Source: Amphirosellinia nigrospora (taxonomy: Eukaryota; Ascomycota; Sordariomycetes; Xylariales; Xylariaceae). From it: a stretch of DNA of 64,000 nt. Below are positions 35,422 through 48,331 of the stretch, one piece after another (position 1 is the stretch's first letter; the number at the start of each line of letters is the position of its first letter). A program made the translations under genes and the position numbers. The stretch lies in assembly GCA_004123355.1 (NCBI GenBank), contig SCHM01000006.1, positions 1,240,001 to 1,304,000 on the forward strand, read 5' to 3'. Below the pieces are notes generated by a model. The model had not been told where the DNA came from and ran no database searches. It worked only from the letters and a program-made list of their open reading frames with translations.

Positions 35422-38400
35422 CTCCCGGTTCCATTAATTTGTTGACCAGCCTCATTCGGCGTTCAAACTACGAAGCGCTTAAACTGCTTCGATCTGGCAC
35501 TTTCCGACCTGGAATCGCCAGTTATTTGCGAATTGATGTGTATTCCCTAAGGAGCCTGTGAGGGCTTCTGACACTCTGGAGCGGTGTAGGCAAATACCGA
35601 ACTGGCACATCTGTGCTTGAGACTGCTGCTTGCAAGGAATATGGGAGTCGAGATGCTTTTCGTCCTGATTTTGACGCATCAGACACTCCAATGAGAGACG
35701 AGTTTATGATATAGAGTTACAGCCTGTTCAACGGATCAGATCTCATTTTGCCGCACTTCGCCTATCTGCCACCTCGATCTGTTGCCTTGTTTCCCGGTCG
35801 ACATATTTACCCATTACAATTTTCACCATTCCATGGCGTTCGCTTTCAACTATTTTGTAATATGCCGACTGCTTTGCGGCGCTTGTTTGTTGGCCGAATT
35901 TGTTATTTCCCCTTCCCGCATATTCTGCATACACAGATGCTCGACCTGGTGCGAATGGAGATGAGGCAGAAGGGAAGTAGTTCCAAAAGCTTACCCGAGG
36001 AGGCAGATGAGGCAGAGTATTGATCACCCTTTTATGCTATGATAACCTCTCATGATAACCCGACAAACGAACCATCTCTGGATACAAGATACAGCAATTT
36101 ATGGGCGACCATTCACGGCTTGACGATTCCACTCCTATACCCTCCGGGATGTCTTTGGGTTCCCGCGCTGGTCTTCAGAGAGGGCACGGCAACAGGACCT
36201 GGAGATCTCCTTGACGATGGCTACGCTGTTATGACGCCTATGCGCATCAATTAAAGATAGCAGCCGCGATACCGGTTGGCTCTAACGCTACTAAGATGAC
36301 CCCCCTAATGATTGTTCTCGCGGCAGGGCAGAATCCGGGGCCTTCATAGTAGTGGCCAATTCAGCGTTGCGTGGCTAGACATGAACGAAACGACGAAGTT
36401 GACGGAACCGATTTACGTATTGATTTTTTGCGAACTGGACGTTGCTCTATCTGTCGCGGAACTGGGTGATCTGGCGATCAACAGGAGGGAGCAACCGGAA
36501 GTTGTCTGTACATTTGGCGGCGTTACTCTTTTATCTCCTTTTCCATCTCTGTTGTATTGTGCATGGCGACTTATTCTGGCATTTCATCTAGTCCTAGTCA
36601 AACTATAGTGATTCCCCTGAGCGTAAACGGGGTTAGGACTGAGGATATGGGCACAGTCGTCCAAAGCGAAAAGGGGGTTGGTGAGATACAAACACTCACT
36701 TGAAGAGCTGTACTGCAATATAAAAAAGTATTTGATCGTTCCTGCATGATAATGGCTCTCGGCGTCTTCAGCTTATAGTGAATGAGTAAATATATCGTCG
36801 ACCGGTAAGGTCACATGAGGCTTACATAGCTAGCGCAGGGCCTAAGTACCTGACTCGGTGATTGTATCTAGGTGCCTGGGGTGAAAGTTTTCTCTATGAT
36901 TTGTATCATACTTCACGTTTCAGATCTACGCCCCGAAAGCTATATTCGCATTTCAAGCTTGACCTATCAGTTCCTTTGCTCTCATGTTCCCATGTACCAT
37001 AAGTTGTTGTACTACACCATAGAGATTGTCATAGAAAACCTTTGCTGGTTATTTAGTACTCTGGATTTTCTCGGTAAGGTACATAGGTTCGCAATCTAGA
37101 TCCTATCAGATCTACATCTCGACAGCCCTTTATCTCCCTACGGTATTTTTTTCAGATAACTCCTAAACCACACTGGCCATGTTGGCTATGCGGTTGAGTA
37201 TGAGGTCGGGTATCGTGAGTTAAGACGCCGGCTGGTTAGCTTTTGGGGTGTCCTTTGTTGTGCTGGGTGGGGATCATGAGCCGTGGCGTTGAAGCTGGAA
37301 CTGGGGGTAAGGCTGTGGTCGCGATACTCGGCTACACGCTCTTCTCTCGCGTCCCGCCTGCGCGGATGGGGCGTGTTAGTTCGGGACTTCTGCAAGATTG
37401 CTGAGGTTCTTAGCTTATCAGCGCGGGTATCGTTTTTCGCAGGCGAGTTGGTTTGATGGTGGGCAGGTTGTTGAGATTTGATTTTATTGTATGGCATGTA
37501 TCTGGATCTTGAGATTTGACTGCTTCATGTGAAGAATATCGACGATGTAGAGTCTGAAAGGTAGTCCAGGTTCATCAATATATGCAATAACTAAGCTTCT
37601 GCGCACTGATGCCCCTGATGAGACTGTCCATGAGTAGGTATTTGCCTCATGTCCGGAACTAATTTTTATTTCATCTACAAGGCTGTTGCGAGACTGGATA
37701 CTTACTGGAATATTGAGGTTATCGTGTATCGTTTATTGGTACTAGGTAGGCTAGTCATGTTGTTGAGCCTTGGTACGACAGTATCGATAGGACACATTAG
37801 CCATTTCTTCGAAATCGCTGAGGGGCTTTGAGAACAAAGTCATCACGGCGGTTCTATGAAACCTCTGAACGAAAACTCGTAGGTGGGTGACTTATATACT
37901 GTGAGATCGTGGATAGATGTAGGGAAGTCGTTTAGGGGCTGATTGATATCCTGTCAATAGAATGTGCATTCGTGTTATTATATTGTGGTGAGTACTATAT
38001 AAGGGACAGAGTGTCTTTCTGAACCTGGATTTGCTCGCTTAGCGACCTACGCTGTGGGTAGTAGGTTGTAAGACGTATCACCACTGTACTCGACACGTTC
38101 GCAATTACGATTGTGTATCAACAGTGCTCAGAAGTTACCTGAAGCTTGTATCTGGTTTCCTCTTGACAAGTGTATCTATCTACAAAAGCTACGGTGGTCT
38201 TTTCTATATGAGTATGCTTATTTTCATTTTCTACATACTGACTTACCTATTCAATACATTCCATTTCCCCACACACGCAAAATGTTTGTTTGGGGAAAAG
38301 CTAGCGTTTTAGCGGATTGTCTACCTCCTTGGTTTCTATACAACGGACTAATGCTAAATGGAAATAATCCAGTTGTATGATTATATGATTGTGTTGAGTC

Positions 38401-38711
38401 AACTCCCGTATTGATATCATTGTTCAACATGAACAGATGGAATCTGTCTACGTGAATGATTAATTGATTCTATGGCTGTAGACATGATTTTAACCGGCGA
38501 AACTAGTAGCTCTATAAGTAGGTACGCTTGTACCTATACATATCTATGTTCCATAGACGTCAACATATTGTCACACAGCGTTGTCTTAGCGTGCGTCACA
38601 TCACGTGGCAGAGTAACTCTGCCCCTCCTTACCCCTCCATTAGTCTAAGGTACCCCTCTACCTTGTCACTTTGTTCTGTGGAGTCACCAATTGCGACCCA
38701 ACACTAACACC
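35422..38711. other. intergenic stretch
   Basis: No supportable gene; all frames are short and unrecognised. The first part is probably the 3' untranslated region of the Pin4-like gene. Frames such as 36039-36254 and 37497-37186 (minus, rich in Arg/Ser/Pro) show no motif. Confidence 0.5.
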
Positions 38712-39597
38712 ATGGGAGAGTCTAGCGTTCCGATGTCAAGTAAGGGGAAAAGAAGGCTAATGCTAAGGCGAAGAAGGAGGCTTGAAAGCCCAACGTACTG
38801 GAGAACTCGCCGCCGCCACCAATGTCGAGGACGACCCCGCCAAAGACAACTATGGCAACAGGCAGGACACGACGTCGGCCTTTAGTGAGGAGGGCGAAGA
38901 AGTCGAGATACGCTCCCTTGACGAAGCCTACAATGGAAAGATGGTCACCGTGCGCGCATGGCTTCGAACATCTCACGTACAAAGTGCTAAGATGAGCTTT
39001 GTTGAGCTTCGCAAGGGCGGCAACGGGGACATCTATCACTCATCTCGACAACATTGCCATGCTCAAGCGCGCCCCTTCTCAGCAGGCCGACAAAGGAAAG
39101 ATTCGTCTGATTATCCTTTGCCGAGGCACAAAAGCTTTTATGAGACGAAGGACCTCTAGAGTTTTCTAATGTACGGGACGATGAAGATATGAGCACTCCC
39201 TCGGAGAAGGCCCGCACCAAGTCGTGCGCGCCAAGTATAAGACGACTTCTACGTCATGATATTTCCAAAATGGCGCGGCCATTCTATGCCAAGGTGACGA
39301 TGCCGGTAATACGGCAGAAGATGGTGTTCGTGCTCCGATGCCCTCGATATGTTTCTGCGGGGGCAAGAAGTGCTATCTGGCGGTCAACGAATTAATGACC
39401 CGGCCGAGCTCGAGGAGTGTATTGGAGTTAAGGGTGCTGGTCCGAAGAGTGCCGGCATCAAGGAATGCTTGACCATGTTTCAATACGTCGGTGTATCGTC
39501 ACATGGTAGAGGGGGGCTTAGCTTTGAATCGCGTGGTTACTTGGTTTCTGGGATTACCAAGCGTCTACCTCGCGGCGTATTACCCTCGCATACTTAA
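38712..39597 (+). pseudogene. internally deleted aspartyl-tRNA synthetase (cytoplasmic DRS type)
   Basis: Both ends of a cytoplasmic aspartyl-tRNA synthetase are present but the middle is not. The N-terminus reads MGESSVPMSSKGK, a Lys/Ala-rich extension, DDPAKDNYG, then EVEIRSLDEAYNGKMVTVRA and SAKMSFVELRKGGN (start of the OB-fold anticodon-binding domain). About 170 bases later the sequence resumes near the C-terminus with EDMSTPSEK, VRAKYK, DFYV, RPFYAKV, then FLRGQEVLSGGQRINDPAEL, GIKECLTMFQYVG and a decayed motif 3 (WFLGLPSVYLAAYYPR in another frame). Roughly 230-280 residues, including class II motifs 1 and 2, are missing, and the joined sequence has further frame breaks. Unlike the other genes here, this loss cannot be base-calling noise. 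It is probably a degraded duplicate, with a functional copy expected elsewhere. It sits at the edge of the HET/NLR island. Confidence 0.8.
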
Positions 39598-40594
39598 GCG
39601 ACTGCTGCCCTGAGGCGAACATTCCAGTAGAGAACGAACGCCTGGCCGCAGTGCCTGCAAGGTACGGAAGTAGGGCGCGGGAAATGACTCTCTCTAGTGA
39701 GGCCAGGGTCGAGCCCTGGTAGTAGTATTGTAGAAGCACTCTACAACTAAAGTAAGCACTCCTTTCGAGAAGGATGTTGACTTTCAGTGGGACTAACAAA
39801 TTGCTATTTTGTAGATTGCGTAAGGTACGCACAGGGCTGGTGCCGTCTATTTGATGTGTAGGTGGTGACGAATCTTGTCACCTCGGGACAGACCCTTCCT
39901 GCCGACGACCTTTACAGCTTCCGTTTCACTAGTGCTTTTAAGTAATCGAACTGGGAAAGTTGCAGATTCAAGGTTCAATCTTTCTCGCGCTGGTCAAAGC
40001 CGCGATAGATGCTTTGTGTGACTGGAGCTATATGTTCAGACTGCCAGTGCTCGTTTCGTACAGAGCTCGTCAGAGGCTAGACAGGGCTAGTATCAAGCTT
40101 TTTGGAAAGCTCAGTGGGTTAAGTTGATTAAATCATGGCTTGGGAAGAATATCAGAAAAAGAATGTTCAAGTTTTGGTGGAGAGGAAAGGAAAATCCTCA
40201 GGCTATCTGGGGTTGTGGAAGCGGTTTATGAATGAGATGCTGTTGTAGAAACTTAGTTTACTCCTAAGAAGCCCATCAAGCTTGTAATCTATTGCTTTAC
40301 AGGGAGTGAGTAAGTATGCAGTAGGATTTTGTTGAATGCGGCGGCCCATTGGAATTTCAGTCTTTTGGTGACACTACTCGAGATGATAGCCGTAATTATA
40401 ATCCGACCAATACAACCCTGCTTCGTTTAGATGCCTTGTCTGGAATCTCTTCGCTATTGGATGAGGGGTTTCAGCTCGGAGACCAGCGTCGGTTCGCTTG
40501 CGTGAGCTGAATAATGGCGAATTATTATAAGACTCATGCCGCTCGGATAAAGTTCTTAGGCACCATAATGCTCTCATATAGGACGGCATTGAAC
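39598..40594. other. intergenic stretch
   Basis: No gene seen. It links the synthetase relic to the first HET gene. An ATG at 40514 is in frame with the HET gene and could be an alternative start. Confidence 0.5.
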
Positions 40595-42435
40595 ATGTCG
40601 ACTGCACCAGCATACTCACCAATATGTGCCACGTGTAACGATGGTAAGGCTGGGCATACACATACCGCCCACCCGACGCCCGCTCAGCTCCAGACTAATA
40701 TTCCACGATGCCTGCTGTGCGCAGCAATATGGCAAGGGATCAAACAATTCCCAGGTGGTGAAGAAATCCTTGCTGATCCGCGACCGATCCATCTCCGTCT
40801 GAGCCTCTCGCATAAGGTATTGTTTCGCGTGCGCTATGGACGATCGGCCACGTCATGGCACCTCGATCCATCATTCCTCTTGATTAAGAAGGAAGGGCTA
40901 GTCGCCGGGAGCGATTTGGGGCTCAAGGCGATCCCGGAGATGCCGGTCGTTGATCCCCAGCCACTCGTACCACCTACGTTGTCTGCGATCTTAGAGCAAA
41001 TACGCCATTGCAAGCTTCATCATCAGCATAACCGAACACGAAAGAGGTATGTTCCAGATCGCCTTGTAGACTTGGTACGCGCGGCAATCAACTCGACGCC
41101 GTGCTGCTTGATGACACGTCGGGGATTAAAGGCTCATATATCGCGCTATCGCATTGCTGGGGAGGCATGATTCCCTACCGGACCTTGCGGGCAAATAAAG
41201 AGGAGTTATGTCGAAAAATAGACTACTTCGCGCTTTCAGAGAACTTCCAGGATGCTTTCACGGTCGCAAGGCGGTTGTCGTACCGGTATATCTGGATCGA
41301 CTCATTCTGCATCGTGCAGGATGACGAACAGGACTGGCTTCATCAGGCCACAAAAATGGCCGACGTATACTCCGGCGCCGAGCTAACTATATCCGCAGCG
41401 AGATCGTCCTCTTTTGACGAAGGGTTCTTATCGCATCGAGAAACTGACTGCGAGCTTGAATTTCCCGGCCGTCTCCCTCCAGGCACCAAGTTATATGTAC
41501 GTGATGGCGAGGCGCTTGAAAGGGTGCATCAAGGTATCAACAGACAGCCGTCTGCTCACGCGCCACTCTTCCAGCGAGCATGGGCCTTTCAAGAGCGACT
41601 ATTGTCCCAACGAATCGTTCATTTCCTCAAAACGGAAATCGTCTTTGAGTGCGAGGAATCTCTCTGGTGCGAGTGTGGCGAGAAGGATTCATACGAAGAC
41701 TCAAACTACGATAAAGAAGTCTACCGCAGCTCTACGTGGGAGCTTGTCGAACAATACGTGTCGCGTAGCTTGACATACCCGACGGACATGCTCCCGGCCA
41801 TATCGGCCATAGCACGCGATTACGACATGAAGGGAGGGTATATCGCGGGTTTGACGCATGAGAAGATTTTCTCAAATCTTCTTTGGCAGATCAGAACCCC
41901 GAGGGACTTGCGTGGTGAACTCACTACAGTACAGCCGCCTAGACGACCCAGTACGTACGTCGCACCGACCTTCTCGTGGGCGTCCATTATCGCGCGTGTT
42001 GAATGGGTGAAAGGATCGTCGAGCTATCAGCCCGTATGCTCTCTCGAGAACTTCGCTACTACACTGGAGAATCCACTCGATCCCTTCGGGCGTCCTAGAT
42101 GGACATATCACGCTCCGGGGCCGGTGATGAGTGTGATGCTGAGGTACACCCCGAGCATCTTTCAGGGGCAGCTGAAGGGCGCTTCCATCCCGTCGGGACC
42201 CGAATGAACCGAAGAAGGATATCTGGGCGGTGCTTGACACCCTTGGCGATCCGCCGCTAGAAACGGAGCTGAAATTAATGACGCTTTGTGAGGAGACGAA
42301 TTGGTATTTTAGAAATAATGGCTTGGTCCTCAGGCCTTCGACGACAAAACGGGTTATGAGCGGATTGGCTGCTATTGGGATGCTAAGAAGGGGTTTTTTA
42401 AAAATGCGCCGATTGAGGCAGTCACAATTGTTTAA
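40595..42435 (+). CDS. HET-domain protein 1 (heterokaryon incompatibility type)
   Basis: HET-domain proteins are fungal allorecognition or innate-immunity factors; the domain is distantly TIR-like. The protein starts MSTAPAYSPICATCNDGKAG and NIPRCLLCAAIWQGIKQF, a Cys-paired N-terminal region common in this subclass. An earlier ATG at 40514 is possible. The HET domain is complete: VLLDDTSGIKGSYIALSHCW, GGMIPYRTLRANKEEL, NFQDAFTVARRLSYRYIWID, SFCIVQDDEQDWLHQATKMA and DVYSGAELTISAARSSSFDE, then RAWAFQERLLSQRIVHFLKT. The C-terminal half carries SLTYPTDMLPAISAIARDYD, GLTHEKIFSNLLWQIRTPRD and APTFSWASI, the normal conserved tail. It ends EAVTIV, TAA at 42433-42435. The reading crosses about three frame breaks, but the 368-codon core (41101-42207) is uninterrupted. 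Length, about 610 residues, is normal for the class. Confidence 0.9.
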
Positions 42436-42603
42436 TTATGCCTTGGGAGATTAATGAAAGCTTGGAAGCGGGTAATTCACTTCTCATGCACTGTGCAGAC
42501 CTGAACAGGTCTTTATATTTATTCAGTTCTGTCTTACAAGTTACTCTGGGAACGCTTGTCATTACCAAGTTGACCAAGTAGAGGTAGTCTCCCCGAGACC
42601 GCG

Positions 42604-44874
42604 ATGGCTTCCTCAATGAGCTCTTCTGCATATGTGTATGTTCCATTGCCGAATCCATCGACGTATATCCGATTGCTTGAAGTACTTCCGCCCACAGATA
42701 CCACAGATCCTTCGAACGGAAGGATAGAATGCACAACTAGGATCAGCAAGCTCGACGATGCCCCAGAATATCACGCGCTGTCGTATATATGGCGCTTGCC
42801 AGGGGAGGAAGAACATGTGGGCGAAGAAGTAAGGGGTTATCTTGCTATGAAGGATGGACGAAAGGGATGATAGTAGATGCGTGAGAGAACATGACACTAA
42901 TAAAAACGAGAATAGACGAAGATATATCTGGATGGCAGCGAAAAGCGCGTTACAAGAAATCTAGGACGCTTTCTTTCTCAGATTCGCGAGTCTGTAGGAC
43001 CAATTACCCTTTGGATCGACGCTATATGTATCGACCAAGAGAATGATATCGAGCGAAATAATCAAGTAGCGATCATGGACGTATCTATAGCTCAGCCTAA
43101 CTGTATACGCCTGGCTCGGCCTGGCTGCGGATCAAAGCGACGAAGTTATAGACCTGTTAAACAAGCTTCATGACCATGGTCTCTTGAATGCAAAAGGGCG
43201 AAACGAGGTGGTAAGACAATTCTACGACCATGGTCTGACCGAAAGCCTTTTTAAGCTCTGTGGAAGACCTTATTGGCGTCGAGTCTGGATTTACAGGAAA
43301 TCGTTCTTGCTAAAGAGGTCATATTTCACTGTGGCACTCGCCAGATAGCCTGCAGTATTCTAAACGAAGTTTTCTCAGGCTGGTCGCTACAGACTTCCCG
43401 GGACATACATGGAAAGACTGGTCAGCCTTAAAAGGCAGATTTCGGCATCTAAGTGCGACCTGGAGGGAAGACGCATTTTCGCAACTCCCAGATAACACTG
43501 TTTCGTGGCTTACTATAAAACCCGATACACCTATTGGAGGCTACGAGTCGCAACGATTCGTGGAGCGACCTTTCGAAATCCGAGGCAGTTGTGAGTCGGG
43601 GCCGCATGCGACCTTTTCAAGAATTGATAATTGCCTAGGTTGGTCGCTGGAGGTGATAACGTATGGAAATCTCGAGTATATGGAGAAGTACAGGCTTCTG
43701 AGGACTGACCCGGATAAGCGAGGAAATCTGATCATCAGCGAGACTGAGGGCATGCTTCTTTCGTCAAGGGCGAAACTCTAGCTTTCGGCCAAGAACACTT
43801 CCAAGCGAAGACTGCTTATACAGCGATTCAAATATTCTGGTCCGGACTACGCCAGACCCTGGCTGGTACCGTCTTAAAAGCAAGAAGTGAGCAGAAATCG
43901 CGAGAGCTTGCGGAGTTGATCACAGATTATCAAGATTGGCAATGCTCAGATGCACGGGATCATGTTTACGCAATTCTCTCAATGGCTGTTGATTACCAGC
44001 ATGCTCTTCTTCCGCATGAACACAACCAGCCAGCGTTGCGACCAAACTATAACTGGTCAAGGGCGCAACTATTTTTCGAGACTATTCGGTTTGCAAAGAT
44101 AAATGGAATAGAGATGGGTCGGCACTTGACCAAATGCTTGATATTGGCTTGGAAACACACCACAATGATAACGACTCATTGGTAGATCAGATCACCACGT
44201 CTCTCGCAAAGCAAGATATTTCACAGACGCTGCCACTAGCCGTGACGAAGTCGGACTTCCTGGTTACTGACTTGCAGCCGAGGCGAATTAAATCTTCTAT
44301 AGACCATTCGTCGTACGTTTATGCGCTCGACAGCTCCCAGTGGACAGGGCCAAATCGCCTTCTGGTAGGCATTGCCCTCGACGATGGCATCGACGAAATC
44401 TATGCCGGAGCGGCTGAATCGCCGTACTACGTGATCCCTGACAAACTCTGTATCCTATCCGAGGAGCCCGCGGGGTTCGATGTCGTATTCCATTTTACTG
44501 CCGCCGAGATCTTTCTCGTCGCACGACCGACGTCACAGGAAGGCATCTATACCTGCATCGGGGTAGGTGGGATTCCCGAAGCATACGACACGGCGAGATG
44601 GTCACCTAGACTTCGCTCTAGTCTGATGAATGTGTTCTGGTGGCTTCGTCAAACGCCCATCAACGTATCGCAGTCCCCCTCAAACTACTACGCGGAAGTC
44701 TCATATCCGCTGTATTACCTGCTCCTCGATAACTTGACGTCGAATTGCTACTCCATGAGGGCTAGGATCCTGTCAACTGCTGAGGTGAAAGTGGATCCTC
44801 AACGGTATTTATATAGGAGGGCGCTGCGCGACAAGCATTTACATGCCCCAAAAGGGGTTCCAAATCTTTGGTGA
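42604..44874 (+). CDS. HET-domain protein 2
   Basis: A second HET gene in the same direction, 168 bases after the first. It begins with the ATG at 42604; the start includes YIRLLEVLPP, GRIECTTRISKLDDAPEYHA and LSYIW (HET block 1). After an intron, IYLDGSEKRVTRNLGRFLSQ, ITLWIDAICIDQENDIERNN and QVAIMD give HET block 2, followed by LAADQSDEVIDLLNKLHDHG and CGRPYWRRVW (block 3). A later CSDARDHVYAILSMAVDY motif is the standard DxRDrvyA(I/L)LG-like segment of HET proteins. The C-terminal 240 residues (44134-44874) form one open frame with GIYTCIGVGG and the end HAPKGVPNLW. Several frame breaks lie in the middle, so it may be damaged or just poorly read. It is a different subfamily from HET protein 1 (no Cys-paired N-terminus, different spacing). 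Confidence 0.85.
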
Positions 44875-45463
44875 GACACCGTGGGATAGATTTTGGTCTG
44901 GTGAATCAGCTGAAACTGGGGACGGAGCTAGAGCTATTGGAGCTCATAGGTATGGAACGAGCTTTTGCGATAGCTCTGGGCTCTGCAGATGAATGGATTT
45001 GCCTGCTTATATGGCTCAATTGTATAACTTTACTTCTGTACTGTAGCACATTTATCAAGACATGATCGCGACAACTGAGGCTAAACCAAGATTCGGCGCA
45101 AGCGCATATGAGGTGTAGCACAGCTAATACTGCGGTCCGAAGCCTTCTCCTCTTCACAAAGTTAGTTTCCGACACCTTCATGCAACAACAAGTATCTATT
45201 CCTCACTTCGTGTAGAATGATGGTATATTTCATCTCGTTCAATTGTCGGGTCAGTGACTAGTCATATGTGAGAGAACATATGAGGCTTACACACGGCGAG
45301 ATCAACAGTTTGATGCATTAGGAAATCAAATTGAGGCACATGGCTACGATGGCGACATCGATAAGAACAGGTTAGAGAATATTACAGCTCCTGGTGCTAG
45401 AGCGCTTGTTGCCGATGGAACCGAGCCCATTCTCGCTAGACCCTGTGTGCTGTCTGAAGTCCA
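44875..45463. other. intergenic stretch between convergent HET genes
   Basis: No gene seen. It separates the ends of HET protein 2 (plus) and HET protein 3 (minus). Confidence 0.5.
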
Positions 45464-46567
45464 CTACGCCATGCGCTCAGCAAGCGCTTTAGTCGATGCT
45501 ATGAGGTGTTCGACATCAGCTCCGAAGTAGGAAAGGTTCGCTGCGGCCGACATCAGCCTTTTTTGCCTTTCTTTTGAATCAACCCCTAGACCCTGAAATA
45601 GCTTCTGTGAATTCATCGTAACTCGAAGCCCATTCATCTGCTGTAAGTGCGCTAGCGTAATCACAAGGACTTGGTCTTCGGTCAAGGAGTAATCTGGGAA
45701 GTATCTTGCCAACGAATTCCGCTCCCAGGACGGCAAAAGTCCTGATGGGGAAAATACGCGATCTCGTGGATCCTTACATCGCGAATGCCAGTGGTGTATG
45801 ATTAATTCGTCGAGTGGACGTTGTGGGGGGAAATTCTCCTCAGCAGGCCGCGCGAGTAATAGGGGCAGGGCGCCGTGTTTCCTCGAGTCGATTGTTTCAG
45901 TGGTACGGCTATGCACTGGATAACTATACAGGTCGACCTTGGCTTCCAGGCTTAAGGCTTCTCGAAAATGTTCCCAATATGCAATGTTTGCGCTGCAATG
46001 CACTTGGATGTTGCGCGCAAGCAAACATTCTTGGATCACCCAGTAACGAGACCAATATTCATGGTCCGCGAGCTTCTTTGCGTGCTCAGACCAGTTGAAA
46101 TCGCCTATATCAAACGTCCTGACGGGGCCTTCAATCCAACTTCTGTACTCCTCAAGGCGCGGATCAAGCCTCAGCCAGATGGACACATAGCATGCATTCT
46201 CGTAGATCTCGCCTATAACTCGGACTTGGGCGTTTCGCTCGAGGGTATTCGTCTGGTCGATGCAAATTGCGTCTACCTAAAGATATTTTGCCATCGACTG
46301 TCGCTCATTCAAGCTAAGGTAATTGAGACACGACTAGAGATTGCGCCGAACAGGAAACTCTCGCGCGTTAAGTCGTAGCATTTCTGTCTCATCTCCCTCA
46401 CCTTAAGTATAAGAGAGTGCGGCATATGACGGAGCTTTGTCGCGCTCAAAGTGCGAAATCTCCAAAGATATGGAAATCCCATCTTCGACTGCTATTGGTC
46501 GGAGTAAGCGCAGCTGCCCAGGCCCCAGACGCGAGTATGTAAACTTCACGGCGCGGATATTTGACAT
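45464..46567 (-). CDS. HET-domain protein 3
   Basis: The start is taken at the ATG at 46567 (MSNIRAVKFTYSRLGPG), followed by QLRLLRPIAVEDGISISLEI and KAPSYAALSYT (HET block 1). After an intron-like gap come DAICIDQTNTLERNAQVRVI and GEIYENACYVSIWLRLDP (block 2), then the long open frame from 46186: ADHEYWSRYWVIQECLLARN (block 3), CKDPRDRVFSPSGLLPSWER (the DPRDRV segment) and PDYSLTEDQVLVITLAHLQQ. It ends ALAERMA. About 350 residues, compact for the class. It is convergent with HET protein 2 and divergent from the kinase-like gene. One or two frame breaks occur in the first third. Confidence 0.85.
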
Positions 46568-46998
46568 GAGATTTGATAAATTGTAGAGTTTGATAGGGAT
46601 TGCCAAAACCCTCCAGACCGTGGTAACCAAGGGGGCACTCTTGACGCACCTACCCAATGCAGCGACTGCAGACGATGCCGTAGCCGTCGTTAAGACTTTC
46701 AATTTGTTAGTGTTGCTGTTAGAAGATTGGTGGGCCCTGTCGTTTTGGGATTTGGATATAAGGTGTCTGTATCAAGGGGTGTATATTGGAAAGCGTGGTT
46801 GATCGTAGGGTGTGGGAGTGCGTATATTTAAAGGGAAGGGTATATGTAATATTATCAAAGCATATAAACTGAGCCTTCTACCCCAATTACTTAACTTGAA
46901 GCTCAGGCGTGGTCTTCCATCTATTTTATTCTGTCAGATTCTCTTTATTCACTGATTCATTAATTCTGAAGTTGACCTCCGTATGTTACCTAGCAGCT

Positions 46999-48029
46999 AT
47001 GGATTCCCTTGAAGCTTTCGAACGTGGCGGGCGATACCAAAAGACCCACTCCTTACTCAACGACCACCACGTCCAGTCTTCCCCATCAGGATTAAAGAAA
47101 GCATGATACTTCATAGACGAGAATTATCTCAATCGACTGTTCTGCTTCTGGACGACGACATTGTTGTCAAAATGTACAACCAGTATCGCGTTCCTGACGT
47201 CGAACTTCCGTCCGGTGATATATACCTGCTTCTTTCGCTTGGCGCCTTCGACGCCAAGAATATCGAAAGGGACGTCTTTACACGCCTCAAGAATACTCCG
47301 AGCTCCAATTTAGTTCGCCAAATCGAGGTTGGCGAGCAGAACTGTATCTTTTTCGAACGCCTACGCCCTTTGACGTCCGTGTGCGGTGAAGCCAACCTGC
47401 CACGGCGAAGGCGATGGGCTCTGGAGCTTGCTTCTACATTTGCTGACTTAGAAAGCCTGGGATTTGTGCCGACTAAAGTCCGCGTTGAAGATCTTGGCAT
47501 TGACAAAACTGGTCGACTGAAGGTGGTTGGTTTCGGCTCTTCGCCGAGCCGGCCATCAGCAGAAGAGATCGAGCAGTATGAGCAAAATCCTGATACCATT
47601 GGGATTCATCCGACCAAGATATGGCATCAAGATATGGAAAGAGCGCACCAGCATCTTGCTTCATGCCTGCATTATATCCTCAGTGGAATCAATCCGGATG
47701 AACAGGCCTTGGGATGCAGGACTCTGCAAGAACTCACAGCGTTTAGAGAAAAGGTCCGTCGAGGCGAATACGCAATTGCCGCCGATGTGTGCGCTATAGT
47801 AGATGTCCTCCAAGCTGCCAGGTCATTTGCTACTATAGCAAAGAATGTGCGTTCGGCTTTAAACGGCCTAGAGATTGAATCTCAAGAAGCCCTTCCCGCC
47901 TCTCCTTCCAATGATTACTACCGGATCTTAGAAGGTAGGTGCCGGGAATGGTTTAAAGCCCATGAGGAGGACTTGGAATGGATGGCGCGCACAGAATATG
48001 AAGCAGCGTGTGAGAAAGTGGGCATTTAA
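46999..48029 (+). CDS. kinase-like protein lacking catalytic motifs (putative pseudokinase)
   Basis: The ATG at 46999 gives MDSLEAFERGGRYQKTHSLL, then after a frame break the 308-codon frame from 47103 continues to 48029. Pieces resemble a protein kinase N-lobe: STVLLLDDDIVVKMYNQYRV (a VVK strand) and NIERDVFTRLKN (a helix-C-like Glu). EQNCIFFERLRPLTSV could be the hinge. Where a kinase has HRDLKPxN there is TKVRVEDLGIDKTGRLKVVG, lacking the catalytic Asp and the Asn, and DFG is replaced by GFG. So if it is kinase-derived it should not phosphorylate. The C-terminal part is helical (AIVDVLQAARSFATIAKNVR) and ends EYEAACEKVGI. Alternatively it is an unrelated alpha/beta protein. It lies between HET protein 3 (divergent) and the PNP gene (convergent, 302 bases apart), suggesting a part in the same island. 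Confidence 0.65.
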
Positions 48030-48331
48030 TGAAGGGGCAGAGACGGATGGTACGAAGTGGAAGTAAAACGTGAAGGAGGAGAGAACTTGGAAGGGATTGG
48101 TGTAAGTAATAAGGGACATTCTTTCATTGCACGACTGACAGATTACGCCATCTAACCAAGCCCATTTGACATGTAACAGCGGTTGTCATATGTTTCGTAG
48201 TCATGATGAAAGCAAAATTTCAGCTCTACCATTCAATTCGGTAACGCAGTATTTCAGCAAGTCAATCGGGTACAATTCAATCATCAAAAATACATGAAGT
48301 AGATAACTGTCCCGCATTTTGAGAATCCTGT

